Assembly (NCBI GenBank): GCA_009760885.1
Contig: CM019693.1
Span: 47,622,751 to 47,686,750 of the forward strand
DNA: 64,000 bases
Source: Achatina immaculata
Taxonomy: Eukaryota > Mollusca > Gastropoda > Stylommatophora > Achatinidae
Direction: 5' to 3'
How positions within the stretch are numbered: position 1 is the stretch's first letter; every line of letters begins with the position of its first letter. Shown here one piece after another: positions 44,624 to 54,317 of this stretch. Below the pieces are notes generated by a model. That model ran no database searches, had not been told where the DNA came from, and was given only the letters and a program-made list of their open reading frames with translations. A program made the position numbers and the translations under genes.

Positions 44624-45253
44624 AGTACGTCATCAGGCAGGAAGGTGAATGACCATGAAAAAGACTCTGGAAAAACTCATCCAGTAGAGGTCAAGGCCAG
44701 CCACACCTTTCCTGCATCAGTAAATAAGTATGAGTCTTTCTCACACGTGGAGACACCCGGTACACTCGGACTTGGCGCACCACATGATCCTGACCTCGTA
44801 CTAATAGCACGTCCTACTGTGTCAATTCAGAGTTCACAGTTGTCAATCTCAAGAGATGTGAACAATAAATCTTGTCAGACATTTGAGACTGCTTTTGTGC
44901 CGTGTGAATCGTGTGACATAATCCAGAGGAAGCTGCGTGAAGCTGGAGACATTATCATTAAAGTCTGTACAGATCAAGGTTTGCCATGTTCATTAACAAA
45001 ATTTAAATCTGAGCTCAGTCACGTGCAGGCTCTAACTTTTAATGATATTTGCCGATGGATGGCAGAGCAAAACAAGGATGTTGCAAGGATTGGTAAGCAC
45101 AACGAGATTCTTCAGGCTTCCATCGAACCACTGAAGTCTGAGCTGAAGTCTTTTGAAAAGAGAACCAGAACTGCAGAAGAAAAGACTGAGACCCTTGAGA
45201 AGAGCCTGGCGGAGGAACTTGACTCTCGAGTCTGTCTACGCAAACAATATGAG
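44624..45253 (+). CDS. CCDC157: CCDC157, coding exon 3
   Basis: 630 nt, 210 codons, phase 0 at both ends, after TTCACCAG. The first ~90 residues are polar and likely disordered. The conserved part follows: KSCQTFETAFVPCESCDIIQ, GDIIIKVCTDQGLPCSL, ICRWMAEQNKDVARIGKH. Human CCDC157 has KSCQT.ETALVPCEAC, SLCQSQNLPSSL and RWAAEQRKDLTRLSKH at these places (from memory). The last ~60 residues begin a heptad-rich coiled coil (LKSELKSFEKRTRTAEEKTE). The donor is TATGAG|GTTGGT. Confidence 0.93.
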
Positions 45254-45529
45254 GTTGGTATCACTCATCATGATTAGCTATTGTGAGTGTGATCATATTT
45301 TTATGTGAGTGAGATCACACATCATTATAACCTAATGTGAATGAGAAGTTACTTAGAATCCCAAAACATGATAACCTATTACATTTTCTAACATGTAATT
45401 TATAGATTACCACTTTTCAAAGGCTTTAACTTTGTAATTTGAAGTAATTCATTACATTGTAAGCTGTGTTTCATGTGACCATCATGAACTGTTTCATTTT
45501 TTTTAACCACAACATAACTTGTTTGTTGA
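45254..45529. other. CCDC157 intron 3, proximal part
   Basis: AT-rich unique DNA without features. Confidence 0.5.
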
Positions 45530-45715
45530 ATAGAAACTTTGTTGAAGAAAAAACTTGTTTATGGAGGAAAAAAAAACTTGTTTGTTGAAGAAAAAAACTT
45601 GTCTATTAAAGAAAAAGACCTGTTTGCTGAAGAAAAAAAACCTGTTTGTTGAAGAAAAAAAACTTGTTTGTTGAAGAAAAAAAACTTGTTTGTTGAAGGA
45701 GAAAGCTTGTTTGTT
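45530..45715. repeat. ~23-bp minisatellite
   Basis: Seven copies of AAAAAACTTGTTTGTTGAAG + AA. Confidence 0.9.
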
Positions 45716-45779
45716 TCATTATTCTATAGAATGTCATGAATGACGTTAATTGATGTTCCTCTGGAACAGCCTCGTCTGG

Positions 45780-46017
45780 TAGGGCAGCTCACAAGCCACA
45801 GGTGAGGCCAGATTGTCATCAACCTACTGGTGGCAAAACTAATAAATTCAAAATAGCAACATGGAATGTTATAACTTTATTCCAGGCTGGAAAATTAGAA
45901 AATGTAAAGAGGGAAATGGAAAGGATGAAAATCAACATATTAGGAATGAGTGAAGTTAGATGGACAGGTGCAGGGAAGATAAACTCTGATAAATATACAA
46001 TAATATATTCAGGAAGT
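45780..46017 (+). mobile_element. family B or related LINE, endonuclease N-terminus
   Basis: The frame from 45802 reads NKFKIATWNVITLFQAGKL, MKINILGMSEVRWTGAGKI and IIYSG, the start of an APE endonuclease of RTE type that differs from family A. It stops abruptly at 46017 where the family A element begins; the rest of this element is not seen in the window. Assignment to family B is a guess, as the two do not overlap. Confidence 0.7.
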
Positions 46018-48418
46018 CCCCCGTGTGGTACCCGGGATCTGCAAAGAATAGGACCACTGTACCCTACCACGCATGATCATAAAAGGCGACTAAGTAGGGT
46101 TCGGCATAGGGCCAGCAACCCTATCTGGTAAAAAACTATCAGACTGCTACAGAAACAGAAGCAAGGGAAAAACAAATGCAGGTGGAAGGAGAAATGCTTA
46201 TCAGGAAACTGAGCCCATGAAGGTTGTGGATGAAAGCCAGCCATTGGAAGTCCCCAGCCCAATTGCAGACCTCCTGGAACCTAAACACAAGATGCAAATA
46301 GGCAGCTGGAATGTAAGAACACTTAACCAGACTGGAAAACTAGCACAAACCATCAAGGAAATGCACAGATACAAACTAGACATACTAGGAATACAAGAAG
46401 CAAGATGGACAGGACAAGGCAGAAGGAAATTAACAACACAGCACACAGAAGATACAATAATATGGTCAGGTAAAGAAGATATTCATGATCGAGGAGTAGC
46501 ATTAATTATAACAAAAGAAGCATCAAGAGCATTGCTGAAATGGACCCCAATAAATGAGAGATTATTATATGCATGCTTCAACTCAAGATTCACGAAGCTG
46601 TCTATTATAGTTTGTTATGCACCAACAGAAGCAGCTGAAGAGGAATTAAAAGAAGATTTTTACAACAGCCTCCAAGCAACAGTAGAAACAATACCCAAGC
46701 ATGATATGCTACTCATCTTGGGCGACTTCAATGCAAAAGTAGGTGATAGAAGAAGAATCATGGGAAGAGAAGGAATCGGAGAAATAAATGAAAATGGAGA
46801 AAGACTGTGCAGTTTCTGTGAAGAAAACATGATGACCATCAGAGGGACAATTTTCCAACATAAAAACATCCATAAGGTGACTTGGAGGTCACCAGATAAA
46901 ACCACAGAAAACCAAATCAATCACATACTAATAAACAACAAGTGGAAACAGTCACTACAAGATGTGCAAGCAAGGAAAGGAGCAGATGTAGGAAGTGATC
47001 ACAACCTTTTGGTAGCAAAAATAAAACTAAAATTAAGGAAAGCCAAAATCGGAGAACACAGAAAGATACGTTTTGATACAACAAAACTGAAAGACCAGCA
47101 AACAAGAAATGAATTCTCAATAGTACTTAAGAACCGCTTCAGTGTCCTACAAGACGAAGCAGAAATGTCCATACTAGAGTTCAATAAACACTACAGGAAA
47201 CAGCAAAAGAGGTGCTGGGATATCGGAAACGGAGAAAAGAGGAATAGATAAGCAAGACCACATGGGAAAAGATAGAGCAAAGAAAAGAAATCAAGAAAAA
47301 ATTACTGAACACCAAATCACAACGGCTTAAAGAACAAGTTTTAAGTAATTATGCACAAAAAGACAAAGAAGTGAAGGAATCATGCCGTCAAGATAAACGT
47401 CAATACTATGACAACTTAGCAGAAGCAGCAGAGAAAGCAACATATGCAAATGATATGAAAACCATATATAAAATCACAAAGCAGATGACAGGTAACTTCA
47501 GCACAAGATGTGAGAGTGCAATAAGGACACATAAGGGACAACTGGTCAGTGGAGAAAGAGAAAAAATTGAAAGATGGAGGGAACACTTTAACACCCTACT
47601 AAACAGAACACAAGTAGCACAAACAATAGACATACTTAAAGCAAAAACGGAACTAAACATCAATACAGGACCAATAACAATAAGTGAAATAAAGGAGGTG
47701 ATAAAGAAGCTAAAATTAGACAGAGCACCAGGTGAAGATGAAGTGACTGCTGAGATGTTGAAAGCAGAAGAAACAGAAACACTAAAACAACTCTGCCAGA
47801 TATTACAACAAATTTGGGATCTAGAAAAAGCTCCATAGCAGTGGAAAACTGGCCTTATAGTAAAACTACCAAAGAAGGGTGACCTCAGAGAACTGGAGAG
47901 GCATTACCCTACTGCCACTCACCAGTAAAGTATTTTGCAGAATAATCATCAACAGAATTGTACCAGCACTTGAGGGAAAACATTGGAAAGAGCAGCCAGT
48001 ATTTAGGAAAGGAAGATCATGCATAGACCACATATTTGTACTTAGACAAATATTAGAACAGGCAAATGAGTGGCATAGCACAACATATGCATTGTTTATA
48101 GATTTTGAGAAAGCCTTTGACAGTGTCAACAGAGATGCACTGTGGAAAATCCTAAGATGGCATGGCCTCCCCAATAAGATAGTGAATGTAATCAAAGCCC
48201 TATACGAGGGTTTTCAGTGCAAAGTGATCTGTGGAGAACATACCTCCAGCAGCTTTATGGTACAAACAGGAGTGAAACAGGGATGTGTACTATCACCAAC
48301 ATTATTTATCTTGGCAGTAGACTGGTTAATGAAGGAGGCAACATCAGACAAACGCATAGGATTACAATGGAGACTTGACACAGTGCTGGAGACCTTGACT
48401 TTGCGAATGACATTTGTC
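46018..48418 (+). mobile_element. RTE-like family A element in CCDC157 intron 3, 3' end missing
   Basis: Begins with the same CCCCCGTGTGGTACCCGGGA 5' end as the complete element at 16851. The endonuclease is open at 46217-47251 (344 codons: GDFNAKVG, SDHNLLVAKI), with a 12-base deletion after AKVG. One A fewer near 47187 shifts the frame; TAG stops follow at 47246 (Trp codon in the other copy) and 47836. The segment 47371-47838 keeps the frame across the A run that breaks the 16851 copy. RT motifs AGFRKGRSC and FEKAFDSVN are open at 47879-48463 (the Gly of AGF is altered). The match stops around 48418 just before the FADD box ends; the 3' part is deleted. Confidence 0.92.
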
Positions 48419-48422
48419 TATT

Positions 48423-48560
48423 TGCTCAACTTTCTAGTTAGTTCTAATTACTCAGCTTTCTAGCTAGTTCTATTTACTCAATTTTCTAGCTAGTTCTATT
48501 TACTGAGCTTTCTAGCTAGTTCTATTTACTCAACTTTCTAGCTAACTCTGTTCATATATT
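48423..48560. repeat. ~28-bp minisatellite before exon 4
   Basis: Five copies of CTTTCTAGCTAGTTCTATTT + ACTCAA. It runs into the exon 4 acceptor tract. Confidence 0.9.
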
Positions 48561-48567
48561 TCTTCAG

Positions 48568-48724
48568 AACAAACTGAAAGATCAAGAGAAACAGAACAAA
48601 GAACTCACGGAGAAGCATGAACAACAGAAAGAAGACCTGAAGTTAAACAAAGAGAAGCTGGAGAAGGAGATGAGTACAGTGAAGCTAGAGCTAGAGAAAC
48701 AGAGAGAACTGCTCAAAGATTTAG
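48568..48724 (+). CDS. CCDC157: CCDC157, coding exon 4
   Basis: 157 nt of coiled coil: NKLKDQEKQNKELTEKHEQQ, KEDLKLNKEKLEKEMSTVK, LELEKQRELLKDL, rich in Lys, Glu and Leu heptads. The acceptor is TTTCTTCAG (48567). The frame stays open to 48815, but the donor chosen is TTTAG|GTCAGG in phase 1, because G joined to AA of exon 5 makes a Glu codon and keeps the coiled coil going. The donor is moderately strong; the site is inferred from phase. Confidence 0.85.
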
Positions 48725-49324
48725 GTCAGGGTCAAGAGTTTGTGGATCAGAATTCTACTGTTGTAAAGAGAACTGATAATTCAGTTTTAAGTGAAGAAGT
48801 TCGTATACTTTCCTGAAACTAAGGCTCAAGTTATTTGTGTGAGCTGTTGTTATAAGAGTTTTGTTTGAGGCTCAAGTTATTTGTGTGAGCTGTTGTTGTA
48901 AGAGTTTTGTTTGAGGCTGATGGTCTTGAATCTGCTTATGAGGCTCAGGTACTCATTTCTTCTTGTGCCATCACTGTCTGATTTTCTTGGTTGTTGCTGA
49001 CATGTATTTTTTTTTAACTGATTCTGATTTTGGCTTGTTATTAAAATATGATTTTGTCATGACATCCATCTCTCTATACCTACAGACTAGCAGCTCCTCT
49101 GAACTGAGTGTGTGGTGAAAATATCTGAATGTGGTAGCATAATGAATGATTAATGTGTTACAGTTGTGTAGATGTGTAATTGTAACATCATAATGAATGA
49201 TCAGTATGTTACAGCTGTGTAGATGTGTGAATGTAACCTCAATTACAGAATGTACTGAGTTTTTTATGATCTGAAACTGTAAAGAAGAAATCTGTCTGTT
49301 AGTCTTAGAATCTTTGTTGTCAGA
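48725..49324. other. CCDC157 intron 4, proximal part
   Basis: AT-rich. A 46-bp unit (GAGGCTCAAGTTATTTGTGT) occurs twice at 48826-48916, and a ~56-bp unit (AATGAATGATTAATGTGTTA) twice near 49140-49245. Confidence 0.6.
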
Positions 49325-50140
49325 GGGTTTTAATCAGTTTAAGTTTGTTCATCCAGCTGTCTCAGTTCATTAATTTTGCTCATCCAACTGTCTCAGTTAA
49401 TTAATTTTGCTCATCCAACTGTCTCAGTTAATTAATTTTGCTCATCCAACTGTCTCAGTTCACTAAGTTTACTCATCCAACTGTCTCAGTTCACTAAGTT
49501 TACTCATCCAACTGTCTCAGTTCACTAAGTTTACTCATCCAACTGTCTCAGTTCACTAAGTTTACTCATCCAGCTGTCTCAGTTAATTAATTGTGTTCAT
49601 CCAACTGTGTCAGTTAATTAATTTTGCTCATCCAACTGTCTCAGTTCATTAATTTTGCTCGTCTATCTGTCTCATTTAATTAATTTTGCTCATCCAACTG
49701 TCTCAGTTCATTAATTTTGCTCATCCAATTGTCTCAGTTCATTAATTTTGCTCATCCAACTGTCTCAGTTCACTAAGTTTACTCATTAAACTGTCTCAGT
49801 TCACTAAGTTTGCTCACTTACCTGTAAGTTCACTAAGTTTACACACTGAGCTGTCTCACCTCGCTATGTTTGCTCACCCATCTGTCTCAGCTTGCTAAGT
49901 TTGCTCACCCAACTGTCTCAGTTCACTAAGTTTGCTCATTCAACTGTCTCAGTTCACTAGGTTTGCGCATTCAACTGTCTCATTTTACTAAGTTTGCTAA
50001 CCAAACTGTTTCAATTCACTAGGTTTGCTCACCCAGCTGTCTCAGTTCACTAAATTTGCTCACCCAGCTGTCTCAGTTCACTAAATTTGCTCACCCAGCT
50101 GTCTCAGTTCACTAAATTTGCTCACCCAGCTGTCTCAGTT
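49325..50140. repeat. ~31-bp minisatellite in CCDC157 intron 4
   Basis: About 26 copies of TTTGCTCATCCAACTGTCTC + AGTTCACTAAG. Copies near the end carry CACCCAGCTG. Confidence 0.97.
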
Positions 50141-50462
50141 CACAGCTCTGTTTTGTGTTGGTCACAGTCTTGTAATCCCAGATCATATTTTTATATAAGC
50201 TTATAATTTTGTCAAATGTTTGTCAGAATCTTGATGTTTGTCAGAATCTTATTTTATCACCTTCTATGAGTATCAAATGCCAGTCATATTTCAGTTATCT
50301 CACCTTATAAATTTGTCAAATGTTTGTTAGAGGCTATTATTTTGTTCTAATGTATCTTCACTTTTTGACTGGTTCATTTTCTTTTAAGAAGCACTTCAGA
50401 AATTTTATTTGGATTTTTGCACACTGATTATTAAAGTCTTTTCTCTTTCATAAACTGAGCAG
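50141..50462. other. CCDC157 intron 4, distal part
   Basis: AT-rich intron ending ACTGAGCAG at 50462. The pyrimidine tract lies farther upstream (TTTTCTCTTTC). Confidence 0.5.
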
Positions 50463-50653
50463 AAGTGAACTATAAAAAACTGGAGACTGATCTTCAAGAG
50501 AAGAGAAGAGATGCAGAAAAAGCCATTGAGTTGGCCAGAGAAGTGGCAGAACTGAAGTCTAGACTGGTAGATGTAACAACAGCTTTGGAAAGTCACTCTA
50601 AAACTCTAGCTATGGAGCAAGGAAAAAGGCGAAGTGCTAGTAGGCATAATGAT
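50463..50653 (+). CDS. CCDC157: CCDC157, coding exon 5
   Basis: 191 nt. After the shared Glu codon it reads VNYKKLETDLQEKRRDAEKA, IELAREVAELKSRLVDV and TTALESHSKTLAMEQGKRRS, a continuous coiled coil. It ends CATAATGAT|GTGAGT in phase 0. Position and character agree with the central rod of CCDC157. Confidence 0.88.
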
Positions 50654-50665
50654 GTGAGTAAATGC

Positions 50666-50870
50666 ATGAAGAAGATATGATAATGAGAGGTAGTACTGAT
50701 TATAAAGAAGATGTGATGATGAGAGAGATTACTGATTATAAATAAGATATGATGAGAGGAATATTGATTATAAAGAAGATAAGATAATGAGAGGGAATAC
50801 TGATTATAAAAAACATATGATAATGAGAAGTAAAACTATTATAATTAAGATATGATAATAAATGAGAATC
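50666..50870. repeat. ~40-bp array after exon 5
   Basis: Five imperfect copies of ATATGATAATGAGAGG + AATACTGATTATAAAGAAG. Confidence 0.85.
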
Positions 50871-51035
50871 TTACATCCTACCTATGCTGTTAAGTGTCGT
50901 GAAGGACTCACATTGTGATTTGCCAAGTTTTTTTATTTCTGGTGATTTTTTTCAATCTTTGAAGAGATCTTATGCCCACTAATTTAGCTTCCCTCAACAA
51001 TGTTCTCTTTAGAGTTTCATGTGGTGTAGGAACTG
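50871..51035 (-). mobile_element. family B LINE 3' UTR fragment
   Basis: CTTACATCC, ATGCTGTTAAGTGTC, TTGCCAAGTTTT and CTCTTTAGAGTTTCATGTGG match 39425-39580 in order. Only the 3' end is present. Confidence 0.75.
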
Positions 51036-51096
51036 TTTCAGAATTTTAGAGAAATGTCTTTGTGAAATGTAGCCAACTGTCTTTACACTTCATCAG

Positions 51097-51273
51097 TCAC
51101 TTCAAGCCAAGCAGGATGCGCTTCTGGCCAGGATGGAATTGCTTGGTGCTGAGAATGAAAACTTGTCACATCAAGTTGCTTCTCTTGAAGAGGAAAAGGC
51201 TGTTTATGAGGATACCTTAAATGAACTGAGAGTGGAGGTGAAATCTCTCAGAAAAAAGGTGAAGGAAAACGAG
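51097..51273 (+). CDS. CCDC157: CCDC157, coding exon 6
   Basis: 177 nt, 59 codons, phase 0 at both ends. Reads SLQAKQDALLARMELLGAEN, ENLSHQVASLEEEKAVYED and TLNELRVEVKSLRKKVKENE. Human CCDC157 has ESLQAKQRALLKQLDSL at the same place (from memory). Acceptor TTCATCAG, donor AACGAG|GTGAGT. A normal 60-codon coiled-coil exon. Confidence 0.92.
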
Positions 51274-51639
51274 GTGAGTTGGTTAAAGAAAGACAAATTA
51301 TTGTCATTTACTTCTAGAATGTGACTTCGGAGCAAGTGATGCATCAGTGTAGAAAATCATACTCATTAGCTGGTTACTGATCTTCATTATGTATAAACTT
51401 GAGCAGGCATAGTATAGTGGTGAAGTTTTACAGAAATATACAGTTTGTGAAAATATTCATAGATAAAGTTTGTGAAGGGCTTCATACAAAAAATTAAGTT
51501 TGAAGATCTTCATACAAAAAAAATAAGTTTATGGTGATGATCTTCGTACAAAAAAAATTTAATTTGTGTATTTATGTTCTATCACCTTTCCCTAGTTCTT
51601 TGTCCTGTATATTTTCATAAGGTGAAGGTGTAAACTGAA
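51274..51639. other. CCDC157 intron 6, proximal part
   Basis: AT-rich. Three loose repeats of CTTCATACAAAAAA(A)TAAG near 51480-51560. No coding signal. Confidence 0.5.
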
Positions 51640-52185
51640 ATATTACAGCTGTGTGAATTTTAATTAATACAGCTATGAGCTTGTTACTTAATACAGCTAT
51701 GTGCTTGTTGATTAATACAGCTGTGTGCTTGTGATTAATACAGCTGTGTGCTTGTTAATTAATACAACTATGTGCTTGTGAATTAATGCACTTGTATCCT
51801 TGTGAATTAATGCACCTGTATGCTTGTGAATTAATGCACCTGTGTGCTTGTGAATTAATGCACCTGTATGCATGTGAATTAATGCACCTGTGTCCTTGTG
51901 AATGAATGCACCTGTATGCTTGTGAATTAATGCAGCTCTGTGTTTGTGAATGAATGCACCTGTGTGCTTGTTAGTTAATGCAGCTGTGTGCTTGTTAATT
52001 AATGCAGCTGTGTGCTTGTTAACTAATACAGCTGTGTGCTTGTTAACTAATACAGCTGGTGTTTGTTGATTAATACAGCTGTGTGGTTGTTAACTAATAC
52101 AGATATGTTCCTGTTAACTAATACAGCTGTGTGCCTGTTAACTAATACAGCTGTGTACCTGTTAACTAGTACAGCTGTTCCTACT
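51640..52185. repeat. ~25-bp minisatellite in CCDC157 intron 6
   Basis: About 21 copies of GTGTGCTTGTGAATTAATAC + AGCT with many variants. Confidence 0.95.
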
Positions 52186-52289
52186 GTTTTAAATTAACAT
52201 TATGCTTTCACAGCTTTAATTCGGTGACTTTGTGTATGTTTATGTATTTAGTTTTATGTATACAAATATCCAAAAACTGTTCATGTGTT

Positions 52290-52635
52290 TCTGAAGCTCT
52301 TTATGTATAGATTTTATCTTACTGATCAACCATGTCAAAATCTTTATACATATATTTGATCTTACTGATCAAGTTTGTGAAGATCTTTACACATATATTT
52401 GATCTTACTGATCAAGTTTGTGAAGCTCATTGTACATAGATTTGATCTTATTGATCAAGTTCATGAAGCTCTTTGTACACAGATTTGATCTTACTGATCA
52501 AGTTTGTGAAGATCTTTACACACAGATTTAAAATTACTGATCAAGTTTGTGAAGATCTTTGTATATAGATTTGATCTTACTGATCAAGTTTGTGAAGATC
52601 TTTACAACCCTTATAGTTGGTAGAAATCTTCATAC
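52290..52635. repeat. ~43-bp minisatellite in CCDC157 intron 6
   Basis: Seven copies of GATCTTACTGATCAAGTTTG + TGAAGATCTTTACACATAGATTT. Confidence 0.95.
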
Positions 52636-52834
52636 ATAAACTTCAAGCACATGAAGATCTTTTACACTGACTTAAATTTGGTAAAGATCTTCACATATAA
52701 AGTTAGTGAAGATCTTCAGATACAAATATAAATTTGATAAAGATTGTCATTTTATATTTGGTTTTACATATAGTCTTTAACCAAGGTCACAGTGTTCTAT
52801 GTCAAATTGTTATGTTTTGTCTGTGGTATGTCAG
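52636..52834. other. CCDC157 intron 6, distal part
   Basis: Diverged AAGATCTTCA-type repeats, then a T-rich tract and TATGTCAG at 52834. Confidence 0.5.
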
Positions 52835-53003
52835 GTCCACATCAAGAACCTGGAGACAGAAAAGATAAACCTGGAGAAGTGTGTCAGAGAGGCTGAAGCC
52901 TCTGTCCAGTCTCTTCGGTCAGAGTTAACAGAGGCCCAGGACAAGGAGAAGTTGATGGTAGCTTATCCAGACCTTAACCGACCTGTCAGTCATGACCTTC
53001 ATG
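52835..53003 (+). CDS. CCDC157: CCDC157, coding exon 7
   Basis: Starts in phase 0 with VHIKNLETEKINLEKCVREA, then EASVQSLRSELTEAQDKEKL, MVAYPDLNRP and VSHDLH. Human CCDC157 has LLVAFPDLHRPTE here (from memory). After that point the frame becomes a TATACC repeat. The likely donor is CTTCATG|GCAAGT, a GC-AG site in phase 1; a GT alternative is CGACCT|GTCAGT, 16 bases upstream. The end is uncertain by that amount. Confidence 0.82.
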
Positions 53004-53055
53004 GCAAGTACAAGCTTATAAACACACACATAAATTCATATGCACAAATCTACAC

Positions 53056-53205
53056 ACATGGACATATACCTTCATAGACATATACCTTCACAGACATATA
53101 CCTTCATAGACATATACCTTCATAGACATATACCTTCATAGACATATACCTTCATAGACATACCTTCATAGACATATACCTTCATAGACATATACCTTCA
53201 AACAT
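53056..53205. repeat. 16-bp minisatellite
   Basis: Nine copies of ATACCTTCATAGACAT, starting about 50 bp after exon 7. Confidence 0.95.
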
Positions 53206-53319
53206 AAACATAAATGATATATTCAAACATAAACAAATGCATATATATGTACACCTACATAGATATATAGATACAAACACATAACACACATAGATATTTA
53301 CATACACATGTATATTTAG

Positions 53320-54290
53320 TTAGTTAGCTGATCCTCTTGGATCAAAGGCAGTGCAGAGGGCGGAGGATAAGGCTCTCTATGTCTGGTGATTCTTGCTACT
53401 TGCTTTAGATCTTTGGTGTTTCTGATGAGCACTGTTGAACACTCCTTGGTGATAACACTTCTTAGTGTGTCTTTGGGTCTTCCCCGCTTTCTTTTACCCC
53501 CTGGTGACCACGTAAATGCTTGGTGTGGGAGTTGTTATTCATCCATTCTAAGTACGTGGCCGATGGAGTTCCAGCGACATCTTCTGATAAAGTTTAATAT
53601 GTAGTCTTGTTTAGTTTCTTGTCCTATTGAAGTAACCGATCTGAAGTTATGCCAACAGATATTTAGCAGTCTTCGAAGGCACTTATTTTCAAAAGCATCT
53701 AGTCTCTTTTCAATTGCTGGGGATGTTCTCCAACTCTCGCAACCATAGGTTAGTACTGGCACTATGCAGGAGTTGAAGATCTTGAGTTTCGTGTGCCTAC
53801 TGAGTTGTTTTGATTTCCAGATGTTAGCTTGTTGAAAGCGTTTGACACTAAAGCAATTAGGGTCATAATTTCTGTTGATATGTCTCCCACGGATGTTAAC
53901 TTGCTTCCTAGGTATGTAAAACTAGTGACTTTTTCAAGAGCATGGCCATTAAGTTTAATGTTGTCCGGTTTGTTGGTGAGATCAAGAACTTTAGTTTTTG
54001 CTGAGTTGATTTCGAGGCCAATTTGTTTAAAGATATTTTGGAGTCGGTTTGTTTTCTCTTGCGCATCAGCACGTGTGGAGCTCAAAAGTGCTATATTGTC
54101 TGCGAAGTCTAGGTCTTCCAGTGATTTGATGTCAATCCATTTGATGCCCAGGTGTGTATCATGGGTGCATCTGCACATTGCCCAGTCAATTGCTAGCCCA
54201 AATAGCATTGGTGACATGACACAACCTTGCTTTACCTGTTTCTACTGGGAACCAGTCAGAGTTGCCAGATTCTGTTCTTACATAGCAACA
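53320..54290 (-). mobile_element. RTE-like LINE family E, 3' half
   Basis: On the - strand, 54217-53762 reads MSPMLFGLAIDWAMC, SLEDLDFADNIALLSS (FADN in place of FADD, so the second catalytic Asp is lost), KQIGLEINSAKTKVL, SFTYLGSKL. 53762-53535 reads VLTYGCESWRTSPAIEKRL and RRCRWNSIGHVLRMDE. A (CTAA)n tail lies at 53318-53331. It shares the RT layout of families A and B but is distinct in sequence. Confidence 0.88.
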
Positions 54291-54317
54291 CACATGTATT
54301 TACATACACATACACAT

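Noticed and set aside
45802..46131. 109-codon ORF as one protein
   Set aside because: It is a chance fusion of an endonuclease fragment with the non-coding leader of the family A element at 46018.
48725..48815. Extension of CCDC157 exon 4 to the stop at about 48815 as the gene's end
   Set aside because: Exon 5 joins in phase 1 through a Glu codon and continues the coiled coil with further exons that match the family; early termination remains a possible isoform.
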